From: a bacterium
GTDB lineage: Bacteria; Actinomycetota; Acidimicrobiia; Spongiisociales; Spongiisociaceae
Direction of reading: 5' to 3'
Length of the DNA: 52,635 nucleotides
NCBI GenBank assembly: GCA_028821575.1
Contig: JAPPFW010000014.1
Coordinates: forward strand, 1-52,635
Below the pieces are notes generated by a model. It did not search any database. It was given only the letters and a program-made list of their open reading frames with translations, and was not told the DNA's origin. This document shows positions 16,946 to 25,912 of the stretch, in pieces (within the stretch, counting starts at the first letter, position 1; each line of letters begins with the position of its first letter). Both the position numbers and the translations under genes were made by a program.

Positions 16946-18409
16946 GTGACTTCCGCTGACATCGGCTTGATCGGTCTGGCCGTCATGGGCCAGAACCTGG
17001 TGCTGAACATGGACGACCATGGGTACACCGTGGCCGTATACAACCGGACCACCGCCCGCACCGTCGAGTTCCTCGACGGGCCGGCACGCGGCAAGCGGGT
17101 GATGGGGACCCGGACCGTCGACGAACTGGTCGCGGCCCTGAAGCCGCCCCGGAGGATCATGCTCATGGTCAAAGCGGGTGGGGCGGTGGACGCCATCATC
17201 GAACAGCTGATCCCCCTCCTCGACGCGGGGGACATCATCATCGACGGGGGCAACTCGTACTTCGAGGACTCGGTCAGGCGCACGAGGCGCCTCGGGGAGA
17301 GGGGCCTGCGGTTCATCGGCACCGGTATCTCCGGGGGAGAGGAGGGAGCCCGCCACGGTCCCTCGATCATGCCCGGCGGGGATCCGGCCGCCTGGCCCCA
17401 CGTGAAGGGCATCCTGCAGGCCATCGCCGCCAAGGTCGCCGACGGGACCCCGTGCTGCGACTGGGTGGGCCCGGGAGGCGCCGGCCACTACACCAAGATG
17501 GTGCACAACGGCATCGAGTACGGGGACATGCAGGTGATCGCGGAGGCATACCACCTGATGCGGGCGGGCCTCGGCATGTCCCATCCGGAGATGGCGTCCA
17601 CATTCCGCCGGTGGGGTGACGGTCTGCTGGACTCCTACCTGGTAGACATCACCGCAGACATCCTCGATCACACCGACGAACGGGGCGAACCGACGCTGGA
17701 GGCCATCCTGGATGCGGCCGGCCAGAAAGGGACCGGGAAGTGGACGGTGATCGACTCCCTCCACCTCGGATACCCGATGACGCTGGTAGCCGAAGCGGTG
17801 TACGCCCGGGTGGTGTCCGCTCTCCACGACCAGCGCATCGAGGCGGCCGGGGTCCTGGGGCCCGGCTCACAACCCTCGAAGGCGACCCGCCACGGATGGG
17901 GCGACGACTTCGTCGACGCCATCCACGACGCCCTGTACGCCTCGAAGATCGTCTCCTACGCCCAGGGCTTCATGCTGCTTGGCGCGGCCGGCCGGGAACA
18001 CGGTTGGGACCTCGACTACGGGCGGATCGCTCAACTCTGGCGGGAGGGATGCATCATCCGGGCCGCGTTCCTCGACGACATCACGGCGGCGTTCACCCGG
18101 AGGCCCGGCCTGCCCAGCCTCCTCCTGGACGGCTTCTTCGTGGATGCGGTCCGCAGGGCGGATCCGGGATGGCGCAGGGTGGTCAACGCCGCGGTGCGAG
18201 CCGGTATCCCCGTGCCTGCATACTCCTCTGCGCTGGCCTTCTACGACGCCTACCGCTCGGAGCGCCTACCCGCCAATCTCGTCCAGGCCCAGCGCGACTA
18301 CTTCGGCGCCCATACCTACGAACGGCTCGACCGGCCCCGGGGAGAGTTCTTCCACACCGACTGGACCGGTACCGGTGGTGGCGCCACCTCGGGCAGCTAC
18401 CAGGCCTAG
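16946..18409 (+). CDS. gnd: 6-phosphogluconate dehydrogenase, decarboxylating
   Basis: A 487-residue enzyme converting 6-phosphogluconate to ribulose 5-phosphate and CO2 with NAD(P)H formation. The Rossmann start is IGLIGLAVMGQNLVLNM and the substrate-binding signature 'DGGNSYFEDSVRR' and 'GTGISGGEEGARHGPSIMPGG' are present, with the catalytic Lys in GAGHYTKMVHNGIEYGDMQ. The C-terminal tail 'SALAFYDAYRSERLPANLVQAQRDYFGAHTY' is typical of the long dimeric form. GTG at 16946 is the start that fits the family; the frame's extension to 16769 runs into the MITE-like repeat. Confidence 0.96.
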   Translation: MTSADIGLIGLAVMGQNLVLNMDDHGYTVAVYNRTTARTVEFLDGPARGKRVMGTRTVDELVAALKPPRRIMLMVKAGGAVDAIIEQLIPLLDAGDIIIDGGNSYFEDSVRRTRRLGERGLRFIGTGISGGEEGARHGPSIMPGGDPAAWPHVKGILQAIAAKVADGTPCCDWVGPGGAGHYTKMVHNGIEYGDMQVIAEAYHLMRAGLGMSHPEMASTFRRWGDGLLDSYLVDITADILDHTDERGEPTLEAILDAAGQKGTGKWTVIDSLHLGYPMTLVAEAVYARVVSALHDQRIEAAGVLGPGSQPSKATRHGWGDDFVDAIHDALYASKIVSYAQGFMLLGAAGREHGWDLDYGRIAQLWREGCIIRAAFLDDITAAFTRRPGLPSLLLDGFFVDAVRRADPGWRRVVNAAVRAGIPVPAYSSALAFYDAYRSERLPANLVQAQRDYFGAHTYERLDRPRGEFFHTDWTGTGGGATSGSYQA

Positions 18410-18464
18410 GCACGCTCCCGCTCGTCGAGCGAATAGTCCGCCGTATAGCCCTATCCGCGTTGCC

Positions 18465-18490
18465 GGTTGTTGGTTGGTGGTTGTGGGTGG
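18465..18490 (+). repeat. G/T-rich simple sequence after gnd
   Basis: A stretch built from GGTTGTTGGTTGGTGGTTG-like units just downstream of gnd. Similar sense-strand G/T-rich tracts follow the genes ending at 29062 and (minus strand) 37186. Confidence 0.4.
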
Positions 18491-18644
18491 ATCGCGGCTT
18501 AAGTGCGTGCGCGGATAGCTCCTGACCTGGGTGAAGGCACGACCGCCGACGATTGAATTACTCGTCCTGACCAGGGACTTTGAAGTCGGATCCGGTGTCG
18601 ACACGCTGACGGCGACCACAGGAACGCACCTATCCGCGCTTCCT

Positions 18645-19433
18645 CTAAGGGTTTCGATTCGGGATGTACCACTCGGCGTGGATCGTGCAAGCCGATAGCT
18701 TGATCTGCTTTACAGTGATCTTCGCATCTGAGCGGTCCAAGGACACGCGAGCCGCTACCGGTTCGTTCCGGTATGCACAGTCGATAGTTGGACCGTCAGC
18801 AGCGAAGGCCGCCTGCGGAGCATCTTCCAGTGAGGCGAAGATCGCCGTCGGGATCTCCGGCAACTGGTACTTGGAGGGGAGGACACTCCTGCTCTTGTGG
18901 AATGCGCGCAACATGATGATCGAGTCGACGGCTTCCCGGTACTGACGAAACAACTCCAGTGTCTGCAGCCTTCGCGTTCTTGCCGTTCTCATGTCCTGGA
19001 TCCAGGCTGCCTCCGTGAGCTTGGATATGTGGGCCGTCGAAGCCGACAAGTTCCGGGCAGCAGTTGACTTGAGAGACAGCTTCAGTTCCGACGTGTCTTC
19101 AGTCTGTACGGTCGTGTCCACGAATCTCCGAGTTGCCGATCCTGGTTCATCTATGTTCCATCCAACGGCTTCACATGCGTTGCGGAAGGCCACCTCAAAG
19201 CCGATCAGCCCAAGAGGTTCCACCGTGCTGCTGTGATGGACGGATATCGTTAGTCCGAAGTACTCCACCCATTCAGGGTTGGTCGTGATCCAGGTGCTGG
19301 TGACATCGGCGCGCGGTGGATTCGAAAGTGAGTCAATCAGCCGTGCGACGAACCGGACGCCCATCGGGGAGAGAGACTCGATGCGGGTTCTTAGTTCGTC
19401 AATGCTGGCTTGATGACTGCCGCGGTGCCTCAC
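18645..19433 (-). CDS. probable type II restriction endonuclease
   Basis: A 262-residue protein of no family I can name with certainty. The call rests on context: its GTG start overlaps the stop of a DNA methyltransferase gene (GTGA), the classical layout of a type II restriction-modification pair. A candidate PD-(D/E)xK core is visible as SELKLSLKS (Glu116-Lys118) with possible upstream acidic residues Asp106 or Asp113. The rest is predominantly helical ('HISKLTEAAWIQD', 'LFRQYREAVDSIIMLRAF'). Base composition is lower in GC than neighbours, fitting horizontal transfer. Recognition sequence unknown. Confidence 0.65.
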   Translation of the reverse strand: MRHRGSHQASIDELRTRIESLSPMGVRFVARLIDSLSNPPRADVTSTWITTNPEWVEYFGLTISVHHSSTVEPLGLIGFEVAFRNACEAVGWNIDEPGSATRRFVDTTVQTEDTSELKLSLKSTAARNLSASTAHISKLTEAAWIQDMRTARTRRLQTLELFRQYREAVDSIIMLRAFHKSRSVLPSKYQLPEIPTAIFASLEDAPQAAFAADGPTIDCAYRNEPVAARVSLDRSDAKITVKQIKLSACTIHAEWYIPNRNP

Positions 19434-20368
19434 CCGGCAATCCTGCGTTCGATCAACTCCACGTACTCGGGCTTCAACTCGATACCCACCCAGTTCCTCG
19501 CCAGTTCCTTGGCGGCTAGAAGCGTTGTGCCGGATCCGGCGTAGGGATCGAGAACCACGTCGCCCGGGCGGCTCGTGATCCGGATGCACCGTCGCGCCAG
19601 CGTCATCGGCATTACGGCAGGATGGTCGTCGATCCCTCCTGCCTGTCGCCGGCGAGGCTCGGTGTTGATGTCCCACATCGTGCGGAGTCTGCGGCCGTTC
19701 GGGCCCTTCACCGCCGACACATCGTAGAAATACTCCTGGTGCTTCGACAGCAAGAACACCGTCTCGTGTGCCTTGGTCGGGCGGTCTCGTACCGACTCCG
19801 GATGGGCGTTGGGTTTGTACCAGATCACTTCGGATCGCAACCACCAGCCGGCATCTTGAAGAGCGAACGCCAGCCGCCAAGGTACACCGATCAGGTCCTT
19901 CGGCTTCAGACCGGCTGGTGTGGGTGGCCGCACTGACATCGCCCTGGCCCGGTTCTTACGATCGGGAGCCCGGTATTTCCGATTGCCCGATGTATAGCTG
20001 TCCCCGACATTGAGCCAGACCGTACCGTCGTCGGCGAGGACCCGCCGAATCTGGTCGAAGGCCAAGACGATGCTCTTGACATACTCGCCCAATCCGTCAT
20101 CGCGGCCGATCTGCTCAGCGACCTCGTAGTCCCGCAACGACCAGTACGGAGGGGAGGTCACCACCGTCTGAACGCTGCCCGTGGGCAGCAAGCTCAAGGC
20201 GTCGGAAGCGCGGCCGCACACGAGCACCGGACAGGTCAAGGAGTCCAGCGGGCTGTCCACATCCGCATCGAGCCTGACGTGCGGATCGGCCGTCGAGGTG
20301 TGGCGCTCGATCTCTTTCGTCGGGAACAACGCGAGGTTGCGTGCCGTCGTCTTTGGTTCTGCGTCCAC
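19430..20368 (-). CDS. DNA methyltransferase, probably cytosine-N4 (type II RM)
   Basis: A 312-residue SAM-dependent DNA methyltransferase of the beta order: the catalytic motif IV TSPPYW (residues 71-76) comes first, and the SAM-binding motif I DPYAGSGTT (274-282) is near the C-terminus. SPPY(W) is characteristic of N4-cytosine enzymes, although some N6-adenine enzymes share it. The central 'WLNVGDSYTSGN' and 'KPKDLIGVPWRLAFALQDAGWWLRSEVIWYKPN' regions are typical. Start GTG at 20368. It protects host DNA against the nuclease encoded by the overlapping downstream gene. Confidence 0.92.
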   Translation of the reverse strand: MDAEPKTTARNLALFPTKEIERHTSTADPHVRLDADVDSPLDSLTCPVLVCGRASDALSLLPTGSVQTVVTSPPYWSLRDYEVAEQIGRDDGLGEYVKSIVLAFDQIRRVLADDGTVWLNVGDSYTSGNRKYRAPDRKNRARAMSVRPPTPAGLKPKDLIGVPWRLAFALQDAGWWLRSEVIWYKPNAHPESVRDRPTKAHETVFLLSKHQEYFYDVSAVKGPNGRRLRTMWDINTEPRRRQAGGIDDHPAVMPMTLARRCIRITSRPGDVVLDPYAGSGTTLLAAKELARNWVGIELKPEYVELIERRIAG

Positions 20369-20554
20369 GTGTTAACCCTACTGCCGGTCTGGGACAAATC
20401 GATGATCTGCAGAAGACCGTTCGAGGCGGAGGCTGCCGGGTGAGGCAGGTTCCCACGAACTGAGAGTCGCGCAGAAACGATCTCTGATTCGGTACCGGCG
20501 GTGACGACCGGACGCAGAGCTTCGCACTCGGTGTGCATCAGACCGAGATGTTCC

Positions 20555-21619
20555 CTAGCAGAGTCCGACCTCCACTAGCGTGCTGATTCCCCTCGCTGAG
20601 ACGCGTGTGGAGGTGGCCACCTCGGCCGAAGCAACGACGACGCCTCCGGCCTCGAGTTCTACGGACGATCCGTCGTCCGCTGTTACGTGGGCGCGGCCTT
20701 GAGCCACCGCCAGTATGCGCAACTCTGGAGCCGACTGCAGGACAATAGGACGATCGGTTTCGCGGTGCTCACGCAACCAGTAGTTGGGGGTCTCTACCAG
20801 CATGCGGCTCCCATCGTCAGACATCGGGCCGCGTGAGAGACCAGCGGGCGAAACGGAGCGCAGCGTGTCGAGCGCCCGACGGATCTGCAACGGGCGGGGC
20901 GGGCGGTCGTACTCGTCGGTCCAGTCGTAGAGGCGGAACGTGGTGTCGGAGGGGGTCTGGACCTCGGCAACGGTCACGCCGGCGCCGAGGGCGTGGACCG
21001 TCCCGGACGGAAGATGGTGGAATTCCCCCCGCCGGACCGGGATCCGGCGCAGGAGACCGGCCAGAGCGGGTGTCCCCGCGGCTGCACGCACGTCCCCAAT
21101 CCCCACCCCGGACCGAAAGCCCTTGAAGATGGCCGCTCCCGGCTCCGCGTCGAGCACGTACCAGGACTCGGTCTTCGGCAACCACCGCGGGTTGCGCGCG
21201 GTCCACGTCTCGTCGGGATGGACCTGGATCGACAGGTGCTCCGCCGTGTCGAGTAGCTTGAAGAGGAGGGGGAAGTCGCCGGCAGGCGTCGGGGACGCGG
21301 AGCCGAGGAGTCCGGCTCCCTGCTCGGCGATCAGCCTTCGGAGGGTCTTACCCCGCTGGGGGCCGGCCGCCACCCGCGTCCGCCCCCGTTCGGCCGCCGA
21401 CAGCGCCCCGCGCGGCAGGTCCGCCACCTCCCACGACTCGCCGTAGCGGGTTCCGGGAACTTGGCGGGGCGCAGGCTGCTTGTCGAGGCTCGCCAGCCTC
21501 GTTCCGCCCCACGGCTTCGGGACCAGGATGGGGTCGAACTGCAGCAGGCCAGGGCCGGTCACCGTCCGGCCCCCGCCCGGCCGGACCGCGCCGGGCAAAC
21601 CCGGTCCCGTGCACCGCAT
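20555..21619 (-). CDS. manA: mannose-6-phosphate isomerase, class I
   Basis: A zinc-dependent phosphomannose isomerase interconverting mannose 6-phosphate and fructose 6-phosphate. Zinc-site elements are visible: 'LSIQVHPDE' and 'FHHLPSGTVHALG', with the family's 'VPKPWGGTRLA' at the N-terminus, 'KTESWYVLDAEPGA' in the middle and a C-terminal cupin strand set. The longest frame starts at 21619 (354 residues), but the GTG at 21562, directly before 'TGPGLLQFDPILVPKPWGG', matches the usual family start better. Divergent from pepN. Confidence 0.92.
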   Translation of the reverse strand: MRCTGPGLPGAVRPGGGRTVTGPGLLQFDPILVPKPWGGTRLASLDKQPAPRQVPGTRYGESWEVADLPRGALSAAERGRTRVAAGPQRGKTLRRLIAEQGAGLLGSASPTPAGDFPLLFKLLDTAEHLSIQVHPDETWTARNPRWLPKTESWYVLDAEPGAAIFKGFRSGVGIGDVRAAAGTPALAGLLRRIPVRRGEFHHLPSGTVHALGAGVTVAEVQTPSDTTFRLYDWTDEYDRPPRPLQIRRALDTLRSVSPAGLSRGPMSDDGSRMLVETPNYWLREHRETDRPIVLQSAPELRILAVAQGRAHVTADDGSSVELEAGGVVVASAEVATSTRVSARGISTLVEVGLC

Positions 21620-21710
21620 ATCATGAGAGTGATGCCGGCGAGCCTCATACCGGAATGATCGTATCCCGTCGCAGCGCTTCGGTCCGGCCCTTCCCTAATG
21701 CTGGAGTCAA

Positions 21711-24266
21711 ATGATGAACGAGGACCCGTACCGGCTGCCGCGCAACGTGGTGCCCAGGCACTACCGCCTTCGCCTGGAACCCAACCTCGAAGCGGCCACC
21801 TTCAGCGGGACGGAGGCAGTGCAGGTCGACGTGGCCGAGGCCACCGACCGGGTGGTGCTGAACGCCATCGAACTGGACATCCAGGAGGCCTGGTTCGTCG
21901 CCGGCGACGGGCGCCGGGTGGGCGCAGGCGTGGAATATGACGAAGAGGCGCAACGGGCGGTCCTCGCATTGGCAGGAGAGATCCCCGAGGGCCCGGCCGA
22001 GTTCCACTGCCGGTTCAGCGGGATCCTCAACGATCAGCTGCGAGGTTTCTACCGCTCCACCTTCACAGATGTGGACGGCCGCGAGCAGGTCATAGCCACC
22101 ACCCAGTTCGAGGCCACTGACGCCCGGCGAGCGTTCCCCTGCTGGGACGAGCCGGACTTCAAGGCCTCCTTCGGCGTCACCCTGGTCGTTCCCGGCGACC
22201 TGATGGCCGTCTCGAACGGTGCCGAGACCGCCAGGGAGCCGACGGGCAACGGGAAGGTGGCGGTGACCTTCGCCGACACGATCGAGATGTCCACGTACCT
22301 GGTCGCCTTCGTCGTGGGGCCCTTCGAGGCCACCGAACCCATCGACGTCAACGGCGTTCCGCTCCGCATCATCGCACCCAGGGGCAAGGAGCATCTGACC
22401 GGGTTCGCCCTCGCATGCAGCCGGTTCTGTCTGGACTACCTCGCCTCCTACTACGGGATTCCCTACCCGGGCGACAAGGTGGACATGGTGGCGATTCCCG
22501 ACTTCGCCTTCGGGGCGATGGAGAACCTCGGATGCATCACCTACCGCGAGTCGGTACTGCTGGTCGACGAGGGGACCGCCACCACCAGCGAGAAGATGCG
22601 GGTCCTGGACGTGATCGGCCACGAGCTGGCGCACATGTGGTTCGGCGACCTGGTCACCATGAAGTGGTGGAACGGTATCTGGCTGAACGAGGCATTCGCC
22701 ACATTCATGGAGATGAAGGCGACCGCCGCCTACCGCCCGGAGTGGAAACGGTGGCTGGAGTTCGTTGCCGTGGAGCGGCCCTGGGCCTTCAAGGTGGACG
22801 AGTTGGCCGGTACCCGCCCCGTCGAGTACGAGGTCCGCTCGCCCGAGGACGCGGAGGGCATGTTCGATGCCCTCACCTACGGCAAGGGCTCCGCGGTTCT
22901 CCGCATGATGGAACAGCATATCGGTGAGGAAGCCTTCCGCGGGGGAGTCGGCACCTACCTGCGGGCCCATGCCTACGCCAACACCGAGACCGAGGACCTG
23001 TGGCGAAGTCTCGACGAGGCCTCCGGATGGCCGGTGGGTGACATCATGGACACCTGGATCCTCCAGGGTGGCTATCCCCGCGTATCGGTACGGGCCGTTC
23101 CCGGAGGCGTGGCCCTCCGCCAGGCCCGGTTCCTGCTCATCCCCGACCCTTCGGACTCCGCGCTCTGGAAGGTCCCGGTCCGGATCCGGGGTAGTGCCGG
23201 CGGCGAGCCCTTCGAGACGAAGGCGCTGCTCGACGGTCCGGAAGCGGTCATACCAACCGGCGGGCCGGTCGACTGGGTGGTCGCCAACGCCGCAGGCCAC
23301 GGGTTCTACCGGACGCTCTACCAGGAGTCGCTCCAAGCGGCGCTCCTCGCCCGGCTCGACGAACTGGACCCCCTGGAGCGTTTCGCGGTGGCGGACGATG
23401 CCTGGGCATTCGTGGAGTCCGGACAGGCGGGGGCGGCGTCGTTCATGACGTTGGCGCCGTCGTTCGCCGGCGAGACGGAGCAAGCGGTCTGGGGCGCTGT
23501 TCTGGGCGGGGCCGCCGGCATCGGACATCACCTGGTATCGGGCGGGGCCCGGTCGCGGTACGAGCGTTGGGTGTCCGGCCTCGCGGCACCCGTGCTGGAC
23601 CGCCTTGGGTGGCGACCTCCGGAGGGCGAGAGCGACCTGGTGCGCCGTTTGCGTGGCCGGATCATCGCCGCCATGGGCTGCCTCGCCAACGATCCCGAGA
23701 CCGTCGACCGGGCTCGCAGCACCTGGGAGCGGTTGCTGTCGGAGCCGACCGCGGTCGACCCCGAGGTGGGGTCCGCATGCATATTCGTGTGCGCCGCCCA
23801 CGGGGATGCCTCCACCTACCGGGCCTTCCTGGCCAGGCACGAGGATGCCGCAAACCCGCAGGAGGCGATGAAGTACCTGAGAGCGCTGGCATCGTTCGAC
23901 GACCCGGAGGCGGTGGACCGCACCCTGGGTCTCATGGATGACGGGACCATACGCAACCAGGACACCACGTGGGTACTGGGGAGGATGCTGGCCAATCGCG
24001 TGTCGGGACCGTACGCGTGGGCAAGGCTGAAGGAGAAGTGGCCCGCGATGTCGGCCGGGCTCCCGCCGATGACCCACTCCCGCATGCTCGAGGGCCTTCC
24101 TGCCCTGTCGCGTCCCGAAGTCGCGTCGGAGGTCGATACGTTCTTCGCCGAGAACCCGCTACCGCATGCGGCCAAGGCGCTCGAGCAGAAGCTAGAACGG
24201 TTGCGGGCCATGGTGATGATGCGCCAGCGGGAGACCGGGCCGGTGGCTGAAGCCCTGACGCCGTAG
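21711..24266 (+). CDS. pepN: aminopeptidase N (M1 family)
   Basis: An 851-residue zinc metallopeptidase that removes N-terminal residues from peptides in the cytoplasm. The exopeptidase motif GAMEN (about 268-272) and the zinc motif HELAH (304-308) with the third ligand Glu327 in NEAFA are intact. The C-terminal ERAP1-like helical domain follows. Two adjacent ATGs (21711 and 21714) are possible starts. Its neighbour downstream is the Rv2466c-like selenoprotein; the same pepN/Rv2466c pairing occurs in mycobacteria, so the adjacency is probably ancient and functional. Confidence 0.96.
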   Translation: MMNEDPYRLPRNVVPRHYRLRLEPNLEAATFSGTEAVQVDVAEATDRVVLNAIELDIQEAWFVAGDGRRVGAGVEYDEEAQRAVLALAGEIPEGPAEFHCRFSGILNDQLRGFYRSTFTDVDGREQVIATTQFEATDARRAFPCWDEPDFKASFGVTLVVPGDLMAVSNGAETAREPTGNGKVAVTFADTIEMSTYLVAFVVGPFEATEPIDVNGVPLRIIAPRGKEHLTGFALACSRFCLDYLASYYGIPYPGDKVDMVAIPDFAFGAMENLGCITYRESVLLVDEGTATTSEKMRVLDVIGHELAHMWFGDLVTMKWWNGIWLNEAFATFMEMKATAAYRPEWKRWLEFVAVERPWAFKVDELAGTRPVEYEVRSPEDAEGMFDALTYGKGSAVLRMMEQHIGEEAFRGGVGTYLRAHAYANTETEDLWRSLDEASGWPVGDIMDTWILQGGYPRVSVRAVPGGVALRQARFLLIPDPSDSALWKVPVRIRGSAGGEPFETKALLDGPEAVIPTGGPVDWVVANAAGHGFYRTLYQESLQAALLARLDELDPLERFAVADDAWAFVESGQAGAASFMTLAPSFAGETEQAVWGAVLGGAAGIGHHLVSGGARSRYERWVSGLAAPVLDRLGWRPPEGESDLVRRLRGRIIAAMGCLANDPETVDRARSTWERLLSEPTAVDPEVGSACIFVCAAHGDASTYRAFLARHEDAANPQEAMKYLRALASFDDPEAVDRTLGLMDDGTIRNQDTTWVLGRMLANRVSGPYAWARLKEKWPAMSAGLPPMTHSRMLEGLPALSRPEVASEVDTFFAENPLPHAAKALEQKLERLRAMVMMRQRETGPVAEALTP

Positions 24267-24267
24267 A

Positions 24268-24286
24268 CGGAATCCCGGGGATTCCG
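24268..24286 (+). terminator. small hairpin right after pepN
   Basis: CGGAATCC-CGG-GGATTCCG, an 8 bp perfect stem beginning 2 bases after the pepN stop. No T run. It may end pepN transcription or cap its mRNA. Confidence 0.4.
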
Positions 24287-24344
24287 CGGGTAGCTTGCCC
24301 TTGCTCGTCCCGCTACCGTTCCGGGTGTAGGAAAGGAACGGACG

Positions 24345-24986
24345 ATGAACATCTCTTTCTGGGTAGACCCCGTCTGACCGTGGTGCTGGGTGACGGCCCG
24401 GTGGGTCGTCGACGAGGTTGCTCCGGTCAGGGACCTGAACGTCGAGTGGGAGCCGATCAGCCTCCTGTTCAAGAACCGGCCCGATCCGGGCTCGGACCGC
24501 TACGCAGGGTCGCTGCGGACCCACCGGCTGCTGCGGGTGATGGAGTCGGTGAGGACCGGATACGGCAACGAAGGAGTCTTCCGCGCCTACTGGGGATTCG
24601 GGACCCGGATCCATCACGACGAGCAACTCTTCGACTTCGACGTGGGAGAGGTGCTGTCCGGTGTTGGCCTGGACACAGCGCACGCGGCTGCGTTCGACGA
24701 CGCGTCCTGGGACACGGAGATCCGTGCCCGCATGGACTCGGGCCTCGAACTGGTGGGCCAGGATGTGGGTACGCCGATCATTGCGATGGACGACGCCGAG
24801 GGCGCGAGGGTGGGTATCTTCGGCCCGGTAATCACCAAGGTCCCGCCCGCCGACGAGTCGCTGCGGCTCTGGGACATCGTCGTGGAGGCCACCCGAACGC
24901 CCAGCTTCTGGGAGCTGAAGCGGACCCGGACCGAGCCGCCCGAGTTCGGAGACCGCCCGGGGCGCGTCCCGGCCGCGTCGACGTGA
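24345..24986 (+). CDS. selenoprotein: DsbA-fold mycothiol-dependent nitroreductase homologue (Sec at codon 11)
   Basis: A 213-residue DSBA-fold protein if the TGA at 24375-24377 is read as selenocysteine. The frame reads MNISFWVDPV-U-PWCWVTARWV, replacing the first Cys of the conserved CPWC motif of Rv2466c-type oxidoreductases. The homology to that family continues to the end: 'VGQDVGTPIIAMDD', 'IFGPVITKVPP' and 'FWELKRTRTEPPEF'. Reading from the next in-frame GTG (24390) would remove the first strand and whole active site. AAAGGA precedes the ATG. The protein probably reduces mycothiol-related disulfides or nitro compounds using a U-x-x-C pair. A tRNA-Sec gene is in the same window and a bacterial SECIS-like hairpin follows the TGA. 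Confidence 0.92.
24378..24411 (+). promoter_or_regulatory. bacterial SECIS-like hairpin
   Basis: Bases 24392-24399 pair with 24403-24410 (8 pairs, one G-U; a U-G pair at 24391/24411 extends it), leaving a 3-base apical loop GGU at 24400-24402. The loop begins 22 bases after the UGA. Bacterial SECIS elements lie in the coding region just after UGA with G at the start of a small apical loop about 16-37 bases away. An outer TGACCG/CGGTCA pairing (24375-24380 with 24424-24429) is also possible. It would recruit SelB. Confidence 0.75.
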
Positions 24987-25029
24987 TGGGAGCCACCGGC
25001 ACGGCACCGGTAGGGCGGGGGGAGTCCGT

Positions 25030-25821
25030 ATGACCCGCCCGGTCCGGATCGCGGTGCATATCTACCCCCAGCACGGTGACTACCGGGACCTGCGGAGCGC
25101 GGCGGTCCGCGCCGAGGAGATGGGCGCCGACATCATCTACAACTGGGATCACTTCTTCCCCCTCTCCGGCCCTGCGGACGGGAAGCACTTCGAGTGCTGG
25201 ACGATGCTGGCCTCGTGGGCGGAGGTGACCGAACGGGTGGAGCTAGGCGCTCTGGTCACCTGCTACTCCTACCGCAACGCCCATCTGCTGGCCGACATGG
25301 CTCGAACCGTGGACCACATAAGCGAAGGTCGGCTGATCCTCGGTCTAGGGGCGGGCTGGACCGAGCGGGACTACTCGGAGTACGAGTATCCATTCGGAAC
25401 CTTCGGCGGCCGCCTGCGGGACTTCGAGGCGGGCCTGTACAGGATCAAACGCAGGCTGGGCCGGCTCAATCCCCCGCCAATCCGGCAGATTCCCATCCTC
25501 ATAGGGGGGCAGGGCGAGAAGCACACCCTCCGGTTGGCCGGTCGCTACGCGGACGTCTGGCATGGCTTCGGTGAAGAGGAGGTCATGCGCCGCAAGAGCC
25601 GCATACTGGACGAGTGGTGCGTGGCAGCCGGTAGGGATCCGTCTGAGATCGAACGGGCGGGCGGGGCCGAGCTCGATGAGATCGACCATGCAGACGATCT
25701 GCTGTCAGCCGGCATCACCCAGATCGCGCTGGCGGTGAACGGGCCGGCCTACGACATGGGCGGACTCGACGAATGGCTGGCATGGCGCGACGCAAGGAAC
25801 GCCGATCGGCTCGCCGGATGA
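25030..25821 (+). CDS. LLM-class F420-dependent oxidoreductase
   Basis: A 263-residue luciferase-like monooxygenase-fold protein of the F420-dependent group. Typical features are the first strand 'VRIAVHIYPQHGDYRD', 'RAEEMGADIIYNWDHFFPLSG', 'ERVELGALVTCYSYRNAHLLADMARTVDHISEGRLILGLGAGW', and 'IPILIGGQGEKHTLRLAGRYADVWH'. It follows the selenoprotein gene by 43 bases in the same direction and may be co-transcribed. The family uses F420 to reduce or oxidise varied substrates; the substrate here is unknown. Confidence 0.9.
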   Translation: MTRPVRIAVHIYPQHGDYRDLRSAAVRAEEMGADIIYNWDHFFPLSGPADGKHFECWTMLASWAEVTERVELGALVTCYSYRNAHLLADMARTVDHISEGRLILGLGAGWTERDYSEYEYPFGTFGGRLRDFEAGLYRIKRRLGRLNPPPIRQIPILIGGQGEKHTLRLAGRYADVWHGFGEEEVMRRKSRILDEWCVAAGRDPSEIERAGGAELDEIDHADDLLSAGITQIALAVNGPAYDMGGLDEWLAWRDARNADRLAG

Positions 25822-25912
25822 GGAGCCCTCCCTAAACCGTTGATGGGATCGAGAGGTTCAGTGGAGTCCCGGGGGCGGTCACAGTTCCGAGTCTCTGGTT
25901 AGGCTTCCCCGG

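Noticed and set aside
18645..19880. 411-codon version of the restriction nuclease
   Set aside because: Its first 149 codons are a shadow of the methyltransferase gene; the GTG at 19433 overlapping the methyltransferase stop is the natural start.
21645..24077. Open frame of about 810 codons on the minus strand opposite pepN
   Set aside because: A high-GC shadow frame: no domain, Arg/Gly/His-rich, and the opposite strand carries an intact M1 peptidase with all motifs.
24390..24986. Cys-only short version of the DsbA-fold gene starting at GTG 24390
   Set aside because: It would lack the first beta strand and the redox motif, has no ribosome site at the right spacing, and the sequence upstream of the TGA codes for the conserved family N-terminus in the same frame.
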